A stretch of DNA of 64,000 nt. Source: Herbidospora galbida (lineage in GTDB: Bacteria; Actinomycetota; Actinomycetes; Streptosporangiales; Streptosporangiaceae). The translations under genes and the position numbers were made by a program. Positions within the stretch are counted from its first letter, which is position 1, and each line of letters opens with the position of its first letter. Positions 7,753-18,035 of the stretch are shown here, in pieces. Location of the stretch: assembly GCF_005233835.1 (NCBI RefSeq), contig NZ_SZQA01000016.1, positions 62,001 to 126,000 of the forward strand, given 5' to 3'. The notes below the pieces were generated by a model. The model made no database searches and was not told the DNA's origin. It was given only the letters and a program-made list of their open reading frames with translations.

Positions 7753-9203
7753 GCGGGACCTCCCGGGGGGATGACCGGCTTCGCCGCGCCCGCGCCCTGG
7801 TCGATCAACTCCCTGAGCGCGCCGGTGTCCATGTGCTGTTCGACGAGGTCGCCGATGGCGTCGAGGCGCCGCTCGCGCAGCCCGGCGAAGTCGACGGCGC
7901 TCTCGACCGGCAGGCCGGCCTCGGCCAGGAACGCCCGGCGGAACCCGTCGTTCTCGAAGGCCCCGTGCCAGGTGGTGCCCCAGACGTCGCCCCGGCGGCA
8001 CCCGTCGAGGAACGGTTCGGCACCCGGGGCGGGGGTGACGACGCCGTGGTGGATCTCATACGCGGCCACGCGGTGACCGTATGCCTCACCCGTCGGCCTG
8101 GCCAGCACTTTTTCCGGTGCGAACCGGACTGTGGCCGGGAGGAGGCCCAGCCCCGGCACCGTGCCCCGCCGGGATTCGACATCGTCGTGGATGGTCTCGG
8201 CGAGCATCTGGTAGCCGCCGCAGATCCCGACGATCGGGCCCCGTCTCCTGGCCAGCGCGTCGGCGATGCCCCGTTCCCTGAGCCAGGCGAGGTCGCTCAC
8301 CGTGGCCCGCGACCCGGGCAGCACGACCAGGTCGGCGCTCCCGATCTCGCGGGGCGAGGTGACGAACCGGACGTTGACCCCCGGTTCGGCCGCCAGGGCG
8401 TCGATATCGGTGAAGTTGGAGATGCGCGGATATCTCACCACCACGACGTCGATGTGCCCGTCGCCGGTTTCCGGCCGGTTGTCCAGCGCGAGGGAGTCCT
8501 CGACGTCCATCCACAGCCCGTCGAGCCAGGGCAGCACCCCGTAGACCTCGCGGTGGGTCAGCCCGCGCAGCATGTCGAGCCCCGGTTCGAGCAGCTCGAC
8601 CGCGCCCCGGAACTTGTTGATCACGAACCCGGAGATGAGCGCCTGGTCCTCGGGCTCCAGCAGCGCCAGGGTGCCGTAGAGGTGGGCGAACACCCCGCCC
8701 CGGTCGATGTCGCCCACCACGATCACCGGCAGGCCGGCCGCCCGCGCGAGCCCCATGTTCGCGATGTCGTTGGCCCGCAGGTTGATCTCCGCCGGGCTGC
8801 CCGCGCCCTCGCACACGACCACGTCGTACTCGGCCCGCAGCCGCGCCAGCGACTCCAGCGCGACCGACTTCAGGTGCCTCTTCAGATTCGGGTACGTCAG
8901 CGCGTCGACGTCGGCGAGCGGCCGGCCCTTCACCACGACCTGGCTGCGGCGGTCGCTGCCCGGCTTGAGCAGGACGGGGTTCATGTCGGCCGTCGGCTCG
9001 ATCCCGCAGGCGGCGGCCTGGGTGGCCTGCGCCCGCCCGATCTCGGCGCCGTCGGCGGTGACGTAGGAGTTGAGCGACATGTTCTGCGCCTTGAACGGCG
9101 CGACCCGCACGCCCTGGCGGGCCAGCCAGCGGCAGATCCCGGTGGTGACGACGCTCTTCCCGGCGTCGGAGGTGGTCCCGGCGACCAGCAGCGCGCCCTT
9201 CAT
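7743..9203 (-). CDS. cobQ: Adenosylcobyric acid synthase CobQ
   Basis: A 486-residue glutamine-dependent amidotransferase that adds four amide groups to adenosylcobyrinic acid a,c-diamide in late cobalamin synthesis. The N-terminal dethiobiotin-synthetase-like domain shows GTTSDAGKS and [11 protein letters not shown]; the C-terminal glutaminase domain shows GICGGYQML with the nucleophile Cys, and YEIHHG with the catalytic His. Length matches the family. The ATG at 9203 overlaps the cobD stop by ATGA. A longer upstream frame exists but is antisense to cobD's codon pattern and has no support. Other cob genes are not in the window, so the pathway must be split over several loci. Confidence 0.95.
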   Translation of the reverse strand: MKGALLVAGTTSDAGKSVVTTGICRWLARQGVRVAPFKAQNMSLNSYVTADGAEIGRAQATQAAACGIEPTADMNPVLLKPGSDRRSQVVVKGRPLADVDALTYPNLKRHLKSVALESLARLRAEYDVVVCEGAGSPAEINLRANDIANMGLARAAGLPVIVVGDIDRGGVFAHLYGTLALLEPEDQALISGFVINKFRGAVELLEPGLDMLRGLTHREVYGVLPWLDGLWMDVEDSLALDNRPETGDGHIDVVVVRYPRISNFTDIDALAAEPGVNVRFVTSPREIGSADLVVLPGSRATVSDLAWLRERGIADALARRRGPIVGICGGYQMLAETIHDDVESRRGTVPGLGLLPATVRFAPEKVLARPTGEAYGHRVAAYEIHHGVVTPAPGAEPFLDGCRRGDVWGTTWHGAFENDGFRRAFLAEAGLPVESAVDFAGLRERRLDAIGDLVEQHMDTGALRELIDQGAGAAKPVIPPGGPAWS

Positions 9204-10090
9204 CGCCGCCTCGCCAGCACCGCGAGGGCCGCCGCCGCCCAGGCCACCCGCCTGGTCAGCGTCACGGCCCGGGAGATGTCCGCCTTCGTGGGCCGGGGGC
9301 CGTCTCCGAGCTCGGGGCGGTGCTCCAGGCGGCCGCCGTAGTCGTTGACGCCGCCCAGGGTCACGTTCAGGGCTCCGGCGAAGGCCGCTTCGCACTGGCC
9401 GGAATTGGGGCTGGGGTGGCGGGAGCCGTACCGGAAGACGGCTCTGAGAGTCGGCCGGACGCGACCGGAGCACAGCGCGGTGAGCAACCCCGTGAGACGG
9501 GCCGGAACGTAGTTGGCGGCGTCGTCGAGGCGGGCCGCCGCCCAGCCGAACCGCTCGTAGCGGGGCGAGCGGTGGCCGATCATCGCGTCGAGCGTGTTGA
9601 TCGCCCGGTAGGCCAGCAGTCCGGGCACGCCCGCGACCGCGCCCCAGAAGAGGGGGGCGACGACGGCGTCGGAGGTGTTCTCGGCGAGCGACTCGACGGT
9701 CGCGCGGGCCAGTTCGTCCTCGCCCAGGCCGCTCGGATCGCGGCCGCACAGGTGCGGCAGCCGGCGGCGGGCGGCGGCGAGGTCGTCGTCGGCCAGGTGC
9801 CGCGCCATGGCGGCGCCCTCGCGGGCGAGCGTGGTGCCGCCGAGAACGGCCCAGGTGGCGGCCGCCGTGACCAGCGTCTTCCTGGGGAGCAGAGCTCCCA
9901 GGGCGGTCACCGAGCCGACGCAGACGGCGGTGAAGATCAGTCCTCGGGTACGGGAGTCGCGATAGACCCGCCGCTCCAGCCCACCTGCGGCGGTGCCGAA
10001 CAGCGCCACCGGGTGCCCCCGCCGGGGATCACCGACCAGTGCGTCCAGTGCCACCCCGAGCGCGATCCCCCGCGCTTCCTCCCCCATCAC
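9200..10090 (-). CDS. cobD: Adenosylcobinamide-phosphate synthase CobD/CbiB
   Basis: A 296-residue membrane protein that joins the aminopropanol linker to adenosylcobyric acid. It contains the family blocks [16 protein letters not shown] near the N-terminus, [39 protein letters not shown], and [15 protein letters not shown], with several hydrophobic helices. The start is the GTG at 10090 or the ATG at 10087; an AGGAGA at 10101-10106, sitting on the stop codon of the upstream phosphotransferase, gives 10 nt to the GTG. Its stop overlaps the cobQ ATG. These overlaps make phosphotransferase-cobD-cobQ one unit. Confidence 0.95.
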   Translation of the reverse strand: MMGEEARGIALGVALDALVGDPRRGHPVALFGTAAGGLERRVYRDSRTRGLIFTAVCVGSVTALGALLPRKTLVTAAATWAVLGGTTLAREGAAMARHLADDDLAAARRRLPHLCGRDPSGLGEDELARATVESLAENTSDAVVAPLFWGAVAGVPGLLAYRAINTLDAMIGHRSPRYERFGWAAARLDDAANYVPARLTGLLTALCSGRVRPTLRAVFRYGSRHPSPNSGQCEAAFAGALNVTLGGVNDYGGRLEHRPELGDGPRPTKADISRAVTLTRRVAWAAAALAVLARRR

Positions 10091-10104
10091 GCACGCATTG
10101 TCTC

Positions 10105-10890
10105 CTATTGGAGGAAACGGTGCAGATCATCCTCATTCGCATCAAGCCACGCGGCGGCCCGCCGGATGCGCTGCCCGATGCCCGACTCCCACATGACCGC
10201 CCATCCGCCGCCGTCGGTCTCGGCCTTACGCTTCATGGCCACGTACGAGCGATCGAGACGCAACCGCGCGGTGGGCAGCAGCCGCAGCCTCTCGGCGGCG
10301 CTCAGCCCGTAGGCGTCGGCGAACACCCGGATGCGCCGCCCGGTGTCCAGATCGGGCCGGTCCCGGTCGACCGGATCGGCGATCGGCGCCCAATGACGCA
10401 GCGTGGTCACCACGTCGAACAGCCGCGACACCGGCCGCGCCATGTCGAAGTCGATCAGCGCCACCGGCAGCCCGTCGCGGAAGACGACGTTCTCGGGGGT
10501 GACGTCGCAGTGCCCCACGACCTCCGGCGCGGCGTCGTCGGCCGACCCCGTCTCCCAGACCGCGTCGGGCCTCGGCCGGAACCCCGCCACCGCGTCGTGG
10601 TAGCGCCGCTGCAACCGGGCCAGCTCGGCCAGCACGTCCTCACCGGCCGGAAAGGGCCGCCCCGGCACGTCGCCCGGCACGAAGGTCAGCACCTCCCGCC
10701 CCAGCTCGTCGATGCCCAGCACACGGGGCGCGCCGTCGAACCCGACGGCCTCCAGATGACGGAGCAGGGTGTGGACGGCGGGCGAGGTGGCCTTCAACGG
10801 GCGGCGGACCGTGTCACCGACCCGGACCACGCCTTCGGTGACGTCGCCGCCGGACAGCGGGACTTCGTCGGCCCGCGACACAACGAACAT
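10105..10890 (-). CDS. Aminoglycoside/choline-kinase-fold phosphotransferase
   Basis: A 261-residue member of the APH superfamily. The Brenner motif is GHCDVTPENVVF (the usual HGDxxxxN with Gly replaced by Cys), followed by the metal-binding block IDFDMA. The N-lobe and the C-terminal helices match small-molecule kinases. I chose the ATG at 10890 (MFVVSRADEVPLSGG); the frame is open further upstream, but that stretch includes the hairpin repeat and does not look coding. It is the first gene before cobD and cobQ, spaced so tightly that its stop overlaps the cobD ribosome site. The substrate is not evident; antibiotic resistance should not be assumed. Confidence 0.85.
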   Translation of the reverse strand: MFVVSRADEVPLSGGDVTEGVVRVGDTVRRPLKATSPAVHTLLRHLEAVGFDGAPRVLGIDELGREVLTFVPGDVPGRPFPAGEDVLAELARLQRRYHDAVAGFRPRPDAVWETGSADDAAPEVVGHCDVTPENVVFRDGLPVALIDFDMARPVSRLFDVVTTLRHWAPIADPVDRDRPDLDTGRRIRVFADAYGLSAAERLRLLPTARLRLDRSYVAMKRKAETDGGGWAVMWESGIGQRIRRAAAWLDANEDDLHRFLQ

Positions 10891-10911
10891 GCAGCTTGAG
10901 GGTAGCGGAAA

Positions 10912-10961
10912 GCGAGATACGGCGGCCGAAGGCCGTCGTATCTCGCGCTCGGAATCTGCCC
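10912..10961 (+). repeat. Hairpin repeat element, copy B, with GAATCTGCCC tag
   Basis: A near-perfect 16-bp stem: GCGAGATACG (10912-10921) with CGTATCTCGC (10937-10946), continuing through GC/GT and GGCC/GGCC to a GAA triloop. After 5 nt follows GAATCTGCCC (10952-10961), identical to copy A at 6581-6590. It sits 22 nt upstream of the phosphotransferase ATG on the opposite strand. Confidence 0.75.
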
Positions 10962-11160
10962 TGATGACACGAGGCACTGGAAAAAACGGCGACGACCTGC
11001 TACGGAGCGTGACTACCGTCGGGTAGGCTCGCGGCAAGCAAGGGCTTGATCTTTTGAGTCACTGCTGAGCGAAGGGACCCGGACACGAAATGTCTCTCCC
11101 GTGAACGCCAGGTGGGTCGTGCCCACATCGAGCGCGGCCGCAGCCGCGGGGTCATTCGCG

Positions 11161-11358
11161 ATGGCCCCGGAGGATTCCACCGGCCTGTTTCTCGCGGTCG
11201 CCCTCGGAGTGGCGGCCGTGCTCGCGATATTGCTGGTCGTCGAGGCGTCGGCCGCGACGTTCTCCGAGAAGCACAGCGCCAGGGCCCTGAAGGTGCTGGC
11301 CTTGCTGTTCGGCCGGGAGGAACCGGCCGACGAGCCCGAGGAGGAATCGTCGGCTTAG
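11161..11358 (+). CDS. Small single-helix membrane protein of unknown function
   Basis: A 65-residue protein starting MAPEDSTGLFLAVALGVAAV: a short acidic N-terminus, one membrane helix (about residues 9-30), a helical middle (TFSEKHSARALKVLALLFG) and an acidic tail EEPADEPEEESSA. I do not recognise a family. A GTG at 11101 in the same frame would add 20 residues, but their codons use more A at third positions and look less coding, so I prefer the ATG. No strong ribosome site is seen for either. It lies alone between the hairpin repeat B and a convergent tRNA gene. Confidence 0.6.
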   Translation: MAPEDSTGLFLAVALGVAAVLAILLVVEASAATFSEKHSARALKVLALLFGREEPADEPEEESSA

Positions 11359-11368
11359 CGAAGATGCG

Positions 11369-11442
11369 CGCGCCCTGAGGGATTCGAACCCCCGACCGGT
11401 GGATTAGAAGTCCACTGCTCTATCCGGCTGAGCTAAGGGCGC
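11369..11442 (-). tRNA. tRNA-Arg, anticodon TCT
   Basis: On the minus strand GCGCCCT...AGGGCGC closes the 7-bp acceptor stem. The D-arm is GCTCAGCCGGATAGAGC, the anticodon stem GTGGA/TCCAC encloses CTTCTAA with anticodon TCT, and the T-arm reads CGGGGGTTCGAATCCCTC. The 3' CCA is not encoded. It decodes AGA and probably AGG, rare codons in this genome. Confidence 0.97.
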
Positions 11443-11513
11443 TCAGTGCCTCATTCTGCATGATCCCCGGACTGGTTTCACAACGCAAAATGTCGGCGTC
11501 GGTCGATAGCGTA

Positions 11514-11528
11514 GAGGAGCTACTCCTC
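11514..11528 (+). promoter_or_regulatory. Inverted repeat upstream of the ATPase regulator gene
   Basis: GAGGAG-CTA-CTCCTC, a perfect 6-bp palindrome with a 3-nt centre, just after GATAGCGT (a possible -10) and 65 nt before the regulator ATG. It could be an operator or a short hairpin in the leader. Confidence 0.35.
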
Positions 11529-11592
11529 CGCTCCCCGTAGGGGGCGGTTTCTCCCGCCCGCCCGCTCCCGATCTCCCCGTCCGGAGGATCTG

Positions 11593-14500
11593 ATGGACTC
11601 TCAGCTCATCGGGCGCGACCATCCCGCGGGGGTGCTGCGCGCCGAGATCGGCCGGGCCCTCGACAGCCACGGCGGTCTGGTGCTGGTCACCGGCGAGGCC
11701 GGGATCGGCAAGACCACGCTGGTCACCGGCGGGGTCGAGGAGGCCAGGCGGGCGGGCGCCCTCGTGCTCGGGGGGTCGTGCTGGCAGTCGGGCGGCGCGC
11801 CCGGCTACTGGCCGTGGGTGCAGGTCATCCGGGCGCTGCGCCGGGCCGGCGAGTGGTCGTCGGTGGGGGCCGAGGCCGCCGACGTGCTGGCCATCCTGCT
11901 GGGCGAGCGGCCGGGCGGCGGCAAAGAGGTGCTCGACGGGTTCCGGCTCTACGACGCGGTGACGACGGCGCTGGTGTCGGTGGCGCAGAGCCGTCCGGTC
12001 GTGGTGGTGCTCGACGATCTCCACTGGGCCGACACGGCGTCGCTGCGGCTGCTGGAGTTCGCCGCGCAGCACACCTGGTTCGAGCGGCTGCTGCTGCTCG
12101 GCACCTACCGCGACGTCGAGGCCGAGGCGCCCGACCATCCGCTGGCGCCGCTGATCATGCCGCTGGTGGCGAAGGCGACCTGCATCTCGCTGACCGGGCT
12201 GGAGCGCGACGAGGTCGGCGCACTGATGGCCCGCACCGCCGGGCGGGTGCCCGAACCGGCGCTGGTCGACGAGGTCCACCGGAGAACCGGCGGCAACCCG
12301 TTCTTCGTCGAGCAGACCACCCGGCTCTGGCAGGGCGGCGGGTCGGTGACGGCGATCGCGCCGGGGGTGCGCGACGCGCTGCAGAGACGCGTCTCGCTGC
12401 TGCCGCCGCAGGTGGCCGGTCTGCTGACCGACGCGTCGGTGCTGGGGCGGGAGTTCCACCGCGACGTGCTGGCGGCGCTGGCCGGGCTGCCGCCCGCCCG
12501 CGTCGACGGGCTTCTCGGGCAGGCCGTGGCCTCGCGGCTGGTCGTCCAGCTGCCCGAGGGGCGGCTGGCGTTCGCCCACGATCTCGTCCGCGAGACGCTT
12601 TACGAGTCGCTCGGTGAGGGCGCGGCCGGGCGGCACGCCCGGGTGATCACGGTCCTCGACGCCGATCCGGCGCTGAGGGCCCACCTCCTGCCGGCCGACC
12701 AGGCCCGCCACGCCTATCAGGCGGGCCGCGAGCTGCCGCCGGCCGTCGCGGTCGAGCGGCTGCTGTCGGCGGCCGGCGAGGCCCACGGGCGGATGGCCAT
12801 CGACGAGTCGATCGGCCATCTGCGGCGGGCCGCCGACCGGGGCGAGGGCCTCGAACCGCGCCGCCGGGCGCTGATCGCGATGGAGCTGAGCTCCTGCCTG
12901 TTCCACCTCGACGACGTCGACGAGACCCGCGCCACGCTCGAATCTGCCTGGACCTTCGCCCAGCAGACGGGCGACGCCGACGTGCTGGCCCGGGTGGCGA
13001 TCAGCTACTACCGGATCGACGGGCCCGGCATGATCGGCGGGTTCGCCGGTGGCCGCAGCGCCGAGGTCGTCCAGGTCGCCTATCAGGCCCTGCTCGGCGG
13101 CCCGCCGACCACGCCCGACGCGATGGCCGACCAGCTCGCCGTCCACATCGCGGCGGTCGCCCGCGCGGGCGACGACCACGAGGCGCTGACCTTCGGCCTG
13201 GCCGCCCGCCACGACGTGCTGTTCGGGCTGGGCACGGCCGCCGAGCGCATCGAGCTGACCAGCGAGATGGAGACGGTCGCCCGGCGCGCCTCCGACACCG
13301 ACACCGCGCACTTCGCCGCCTCGCTGCGCTGGGTGGCGCTGCTGGAGGCGGGCGATCCCGCCTACCTCAACCAGTTCAGCGAGTCGACCGCCTTCGCCCT
13401 GCGGGTCGGCGGCGAACGAATGATCTTCTCCGCCCGCGTCGACCAGTCGATCATCATGACCCTGGCCGGCCGGTTCGCCGAGGCCGAGGAGTTCCTGCGC
13501 GGCGCGATGGAGGTGATCGCCGAGGAGAGCCGCCACTCGTTCTCCTTCATGAGCGACCACGTCCTGTGGGCGGCGCTGCTGCACCAGGGCCGGTTCGCCG
13601 AGATCCCGGCGGTGCTGAAGCGCCTGGAGTCGTCGGGGCACGCCCAGGTCGACCTGCTGACGGGCATCACCGCCCTGCAGGCCGGCGACCTCGCCACCGC
13701 GCTGAGCGTGCTGCCCGACGACGGGGTCGAGGCCTATCCCCGCAGCTTCGCCCCGCTCGGGCTGCGGTTCATCGCCCACGCGGCGGCCGAGTCGGCCGAC
13801 GCCGAGCTGACGGCGTGGGCGGCCGAGACGCTGACCCCTCATTCGGGCGGCTGGCTGGTCAGCATCGGCGGCTGCGACATCGCCGGTCCGGTCGACCACT
13901 GGCTCGGCGTGCTGGCCGCCTCGCGCGGCCGGTGGGACGAGGCGATCGGCCGCCTCACCACCGCCCGCGCCTCCGCCGTGGCGTTCCAGGCCCGGCCGTG
14001 GGTCGTGGAGGCCAACGTCGAGCTCGGCCGGGCGCTGCTGGCCGCCGGCGAGCCGCTGCGCGGCCGGGTGGCGCTCGACGAGGCGGCGGCCGAGGCGGCC
14101 GAACTCGGCATGCGCCACATCGGCCGGAAGATCGAGGCGATCAGGCCCGGCCGGGCGGCCGCTCCCGCGAAGCCTCCCCGGCTCGCGCCCACCTTCCGCC
14201 GCGACGGCGACGTCTGGGAACTGGCCTACGACGACCTGGTGGTCCGCATGCCCGACGCCAAGGGCCTGCGCGACCTCCATCTCCTCCTGGGGGCGCCGGG
14301 CACCGACATCCCGGCGGTCCGGCTGCTCAACCCCGAAGGGGGCCGCGAGGCGGTCGCGGCCCGCAGCTTCGGCGGCGACGCCGTCCTCGACGACGAGGCC
14401 AAGGCCCGCTACCGCCGCCACCTGGCCCGGCTCGACGAGGAGATCGACCGGGCGGCCGGGCTCGGCGACGACGAACGGGCCGCCGCCCTCGACCGGGAGC

Positions 14501-14730
14501 GGCAGGCCCTGCTCGACGAACTGCGCGCCGCCGCCGGGCTGGCCGGGCGCGACCGGCGGCTGGGCGACGAGGCCGAGCGGGCCCGCAAGACGGTGACCGC
14601 CCGCATCCGCGACACCCTGCGCAAGCTCGGCGAACGCCATCCGTCTCTCGCCTCCCATCTGCGTGAGTCGATCAGCACCGGTTCGTCGTGCGGCTACCGG
14701 CCCGGGTCGCCGGTCCGCTGGCGGCTCTGA
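11593..14730 (+). CDS. Large STAND-type ATP-binding transcriptional regulator (1045 aa)
   Basis: A 1045-residue signal-transduction ATPase. Near the N-terminus it carries LIGRDHPAGVLR, the Walker A motif GEAGIGKT (residues 34-41) and a Walker B VVVVLDDLHWAD around 137-147, as in MalT/LuxR-type and AfsR-type ATPases. The middle is a long helical TPR-like region. The C-terminus (about 870-1045) has a conserved actinobacterial module: WELAYDDLVVRMPDAKGL, a Glu/Arg-rich coiled-coil-like stretch, and RARKTVTARIRDTLRKLGE, which may bind DNA; a typical LuxR helix-turn-helix is not visible. The ATG follows GGAGGATCTG, a clear ribosome site. The gene is monocistronic and convergent with the ABC exporter. 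Its target and inducer are unknown. Confidence 0.85.
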   Translation: MDSQLIGRDHPAGVLRAEIGRALDSHGGLVLVTGEAGIGKTTLVTGGVEEARRAGALVLGGSCWQSGGAPGYWPWVQVIRALRRAGEWSSVGAEAADVLAILLGERPGGGKEVLDGFRLYDAVTTALVSVAQSRPVVVVLDDLHWADTASLRLLEFAAQHTWFERLLLLGTYRDVEAEAPDHPLAPLIMPLVAKATCISLTGLERDEVGALMARTAGRVPEPALVDEVHRRTGGNPFFVEQTTRLWQGGGSVTAIAPGVRDALQRRVSLLPPQVAGLLTDASVLGREFHRDVLAALAGLPPARVDGLLGQAVASRLVVQLPEGRLAFAHDLVRETLYESLGEGAAGRHARVITVLDADPALRAHLLPADQARHAYQAGRELPPAVAVERLLSAAGEAHGRMAIDESIGHLRRAADRGEGLEPRRRALIAMELSSCLFHLDDVDETRATLESAWTFAQQTGDADVLARVAISYYRIDGPGMIGGFAGGRSAEVVQVAYQALLGGPPTTPDAMADQLAVHIAAVARAGDDHEALTFGLAARHDVLFGLGTAAERIELTSEMETVARRASDTDTAHFAASLRWVALLEAGDPAYLNQFSESTAFALRVGGERMIFSARVDQSIIMTLAGRFAEAEEFLRGAMEVIAEESRHSFSFMSDHVLWAALLHQGRFAEIPAVLKRLESSGHAQVDLLTGITALQAGDLATALSVLPDDGVEAYPRSFAPLGLRFIAHAAAESADAELTAWAAETLTPHSGGWLVSIGGCDIAGPVDHWLGVLAASRGRWDEAIGRLTTARASAVAFQARPWVVEANVELGRALLAAGEPLRGRVALDEAAAEAAELGMRHIGRKIEAIRPGRAAAPAKPPRLAPTFRRDGDVWELAYDDLVVRMPDAKGLRDLHLLLGAPGTDIPAVRLLNPEGGREAVAARSFGGDAVLDDEAKARYRRHLARLDEEIDRAAGLGDDERAAALDRERQALLDELRAAAGLAGRDRRLGDEAERARKTVTARIRDTLRKLGERHPSLASHLRESISTGSSCGYRPGSPVRWRL

Positions 14731-14739
14731 ACGGTCGGG

Positions 14740-15587
14740 TTACTTGCGGTTGTAGGCCCGCATCGTCAGCGGCCCGAAGATGGCCAGCAGCGCCGCCGTG
14801 GCGACGAACACCCAGGTGAGCTCGCCCATGTCGGGGTTGCCCGACATCAGCGACCGGACCGCCGCCACCAGCCGGGTGATCGGGTTGACCTCGACGAACG
14901 CCTGCAGCCAGCCGGGCATGGTCGACGGGTCGACGAAGATGTTGCTCAGGAAGGTCAGCGGGAACAGCACGAGCATGCTGACCCCCATGACCGACTTCTC
15001 ACTGCGCAGGTAGAGCCCGCACATCGTCCAGATCCACGAGAAGGCGAACGAGAAGACGACCAGCAGCCCGATGCCGGCCGCCACGCCCATCACGCCGCCG
15101 CCCGGCCGGAACCCCAGGATCAACCCGACCGCGGTGATCACCAGCGACGCCAGCACATAACGCAGCACGTCACCCAGCAGGTTGCCCACCAAGGCCGCGG
15201 GCCGCCAGATCGGCAGCGACTTGAACCGGTCGAACACGCCCTTGGCGATGTCGATGTTCACCGCCAGCCCGCTGTACATGGTGGTCATCACGACGCTCTG
15301 CACCATGATCCCGGGCAGCAGGAACTGCAGGTACTCCCCGGTCGAACCGGCCAATGCCCCGCCGAACAGGTAGGTGAACATCAGCGTCATCATGATCGGG
15401 AAAGCCGTCACGTCGAACAGCTGCTCCGGCACGTGCTTGATCTTCAGGACGGCCCGCCACCCGAAGGTCAGCGACGCCGACAGCGCGCTCGGCCGGGCCG
15501 GCCGCTCCCGGGGGTCGAGAACCGCGCCGATGGTCTCGGCGGCGGGGACGTAGACCGGCTCGGCCGTCTCGGTCGCGGTGGTGGCGG

Positions 15588-15591
<4 letters not shown>
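14740..15591 (-). CDS. ABC-2 type exporter permease (DrrB family)
   Basis: A 283-residue integral membrane protein with about six helices ([88 protein letters not shown]). It forms the channel of a daunorubicin-resistance-type efflux pump with the ATPase encoded just upstream. The ATG at 15591 overlaps the ATPase stop by ATGA, so the two subunits are made together. The N-terminal 45 residues are hydrophilic and Pro/Glu-rich. The exported substrate is not known; drugs or lipids are typical. Confidence 0.92.
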
Positions 15592-16568
<977 letters not shown>

Positions 16569-16591
16569 GCCCTCTAGGCGCGAGACCGCGT

Positions 16592-16608
16592 GCTAGATCG
16601 GATCTAGC
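16592..16608. promoter_or_regulatory. Candidate operator between the drug exporter and the flavin oxidoreductase
   Basis: GCTAGATC-G-GATCTAGC, a perfect 8-bp inverted repeat around one base. It sits 24 bp before the exporter start and 45 bp before the oxidoreductase start, where a TetR- or PadR-type repressor could control both. No regulator gene for it is adjacent. Confidence 0.6.
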
Positions 16609-16652
16609 GGCCCGCGAGATACGGTCGGAGCGGAGATCAACGGGAGGAAGAG

Positions 16653-18035
16653 ATGGCTGACGTCTTCGACGTGATCGTTATGGGCGCTGGGCCGGTCGGT
16701 GAGAACGTGGTCGACCGGGCCGTACGCGGCGGCCTGTCGGTGGCCGTGATCGAGGCCGAGCTCGCCGGCGGCGAGTGCTCATATTGGGCGTGCGTGCCGA
16801 GTAAGGCCCTGCTGCGCCCCGTCGACCTGGCCGGAGAGGTCGAGCGGGCGCCGGGCCTGACGGTCGAGCCGATCGACGTGCCGGCGGTGCTGGCGCGGCG
16901 TGACTGGGCGGTGAACGACTACAGCGACAGCGGCCAGGCGCGCTGGCTGGAGTCGCTGCCGTCGACGTACATCAGGGGCCGGGCCCGGCTCGCCGGGGAG
17001 CGCAAGGTCGACGTCGGCGGCCGGGTGCTGACCGCGCGGCACGCGGTCGTGGTGGCGACGGGCAGCCTGGCGGCCATCCCGCCGATCCCCGGGCTGGCCG
17101 AGGCCAAGCCCTGGACGAACCGCGAGGCCACCGGCGTGAAGAAGGTGCCGGGCCGGCTGATCGTGCTGGGCGGCGGCGTGGTGGCGTGCGAGATGTCGCA
17201 GGCGCTGCACGCGCTGGGCGCGACCGAGACGACCATGGTCGTGCGCGGCCACCGCCTGCTCGAGCGGTGCGACGGCTTCGCCGCCACGATGGTCGCCGAC
17301 GCGCTGGTGGCCCGGGGCATCGACATCCGCTTCGGCACCCGGATCGAGCGGGTGGAGCGGACCGGCGGCGAGGTCGTGGCCCACCTGTCCGACGGCACGA
17401 CGCTGACCGCCGACGAGATCCTCGTCGCCGCCGGGCGCACGATCGGCGCCGACATCGGCCTGGAGACCGTCGGCCTGCCGGACGCCCGCCCGATCGAGGT
17501 CGACGACAGCATGCGCTCGGTCGCCCACGACTGGCTCTACGCGGTCGGCGACGCCAACGGCCGGGCGCTCCTCACCCACATGGGCAAGTACCAGGCCCGG
17601 CTGTGCGGCGACGTGATCGCGGCCCGCGCCAACCGCCGCCCCGACGACCTGCCGTCGATGCGCGACCAGGCCGACCGCTACGGCCCGCCCCAGGTCATCT
17701 TCACCGACCCGCAGGTGGCCGCGGTCGGCCTCACCGAGGAGGCGGCGCGGGAGCGGGGGCTCAACGTCCGTTCCGTCGAGTACGACATGAGCGGCATCAC
17801 CGGCGCCTACCTGTCGGCCGAGAACTACATCGGACGCGCGAAGGCCGTGGTCGACGAAGACCGCAAGGTGCTGCTCGGCGTGACCTTCGCCGGCCCGGCG
17901 GTGGCCGACATGCTCCACTCCGCCACCATCGCGATCACCGCCGAGGTGCCGCTCGACAAGCTCTGGCACGCCGTGCCGTCGTTCCCGACGGTGAGCGAGG
18001 TGTGGCTGCGCCTGCTGGAGACCTACGGCCTCTAG
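16653..18035 (+). CDS. FAD-dependent pyridine nucleotide-disulfide oxidoreductase, paralogue 1
   Basis: A 460-residue flavoprotein of the dihydrolipoamide dehydrogenase/mercuric reductase family. It has the FAD-binding GAGPVGE near the N-terminus, the redox disulfide GGECSYWACVPSK (Cys-x4-Cys), an NAD(P) block LGGGVVACEMSQAL, and LYAVGDANGRALLTH. At the C-terminal interface the usual HPTxxE is FPTVSE, so the catalytic His of true lipoamide dehydrogenases is missing. A related gene lies at 35198-36541 with the same C-x4-C and YPT in place of HPT. No dehydrogenase-complex genes are nearby, so the substrate is probably not lipoamide. GGGAGGAAGAG gives a strong ribosome site. Confidence 0.9.
   Translation: MADVFDVIVMGAGPVGENVVDRAVRGGLSVAVIEAELAGGECSYWACVPSKALLRPVDLAGEVERAPGLTVEPIDVPAVLARRDWAVNDYSDSGQARWLESLPSTYIRGRARLAGERKVDVGGRVLTARHAVVVATGSLAAIPPIPGLAEAKPWTNREATGVKKVPGRLIVLGGGVVACEMSQALHALGATETTMVVRGHRLLERCDGFAATMVADALVARGIDIRFGTRIERVERTGGEVVAHLSDGTTLTADEILVAAGRTIGADIGLETVGLPDARPIEVDDSMRSVAHDWLYAVGDANGRALLTHMGKYQARLCGDVIAARANRRPDDLPSMRDQADRYGPPQVIFTDPQVAAVGLTEEAARERGLNVRSVEYDMSGITGAYLSAENYIGRAKAVVDEDRKVLLGVTFAGPAVADMLHSATIAITAEVPLDKLWHAVPSFPTVSEVWLRLLETYGL

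Noticed and set aside
11443-14658. A 1071-codon open frame on the minus strand opposite the ATPase regulator
   Set aside because: Long antisense frames are expected opposite high-GC3 genes. Its protein is Gly/Val/Arg/His-rich without any domain, while the plus strand has Walker motifs and a ribosome site.
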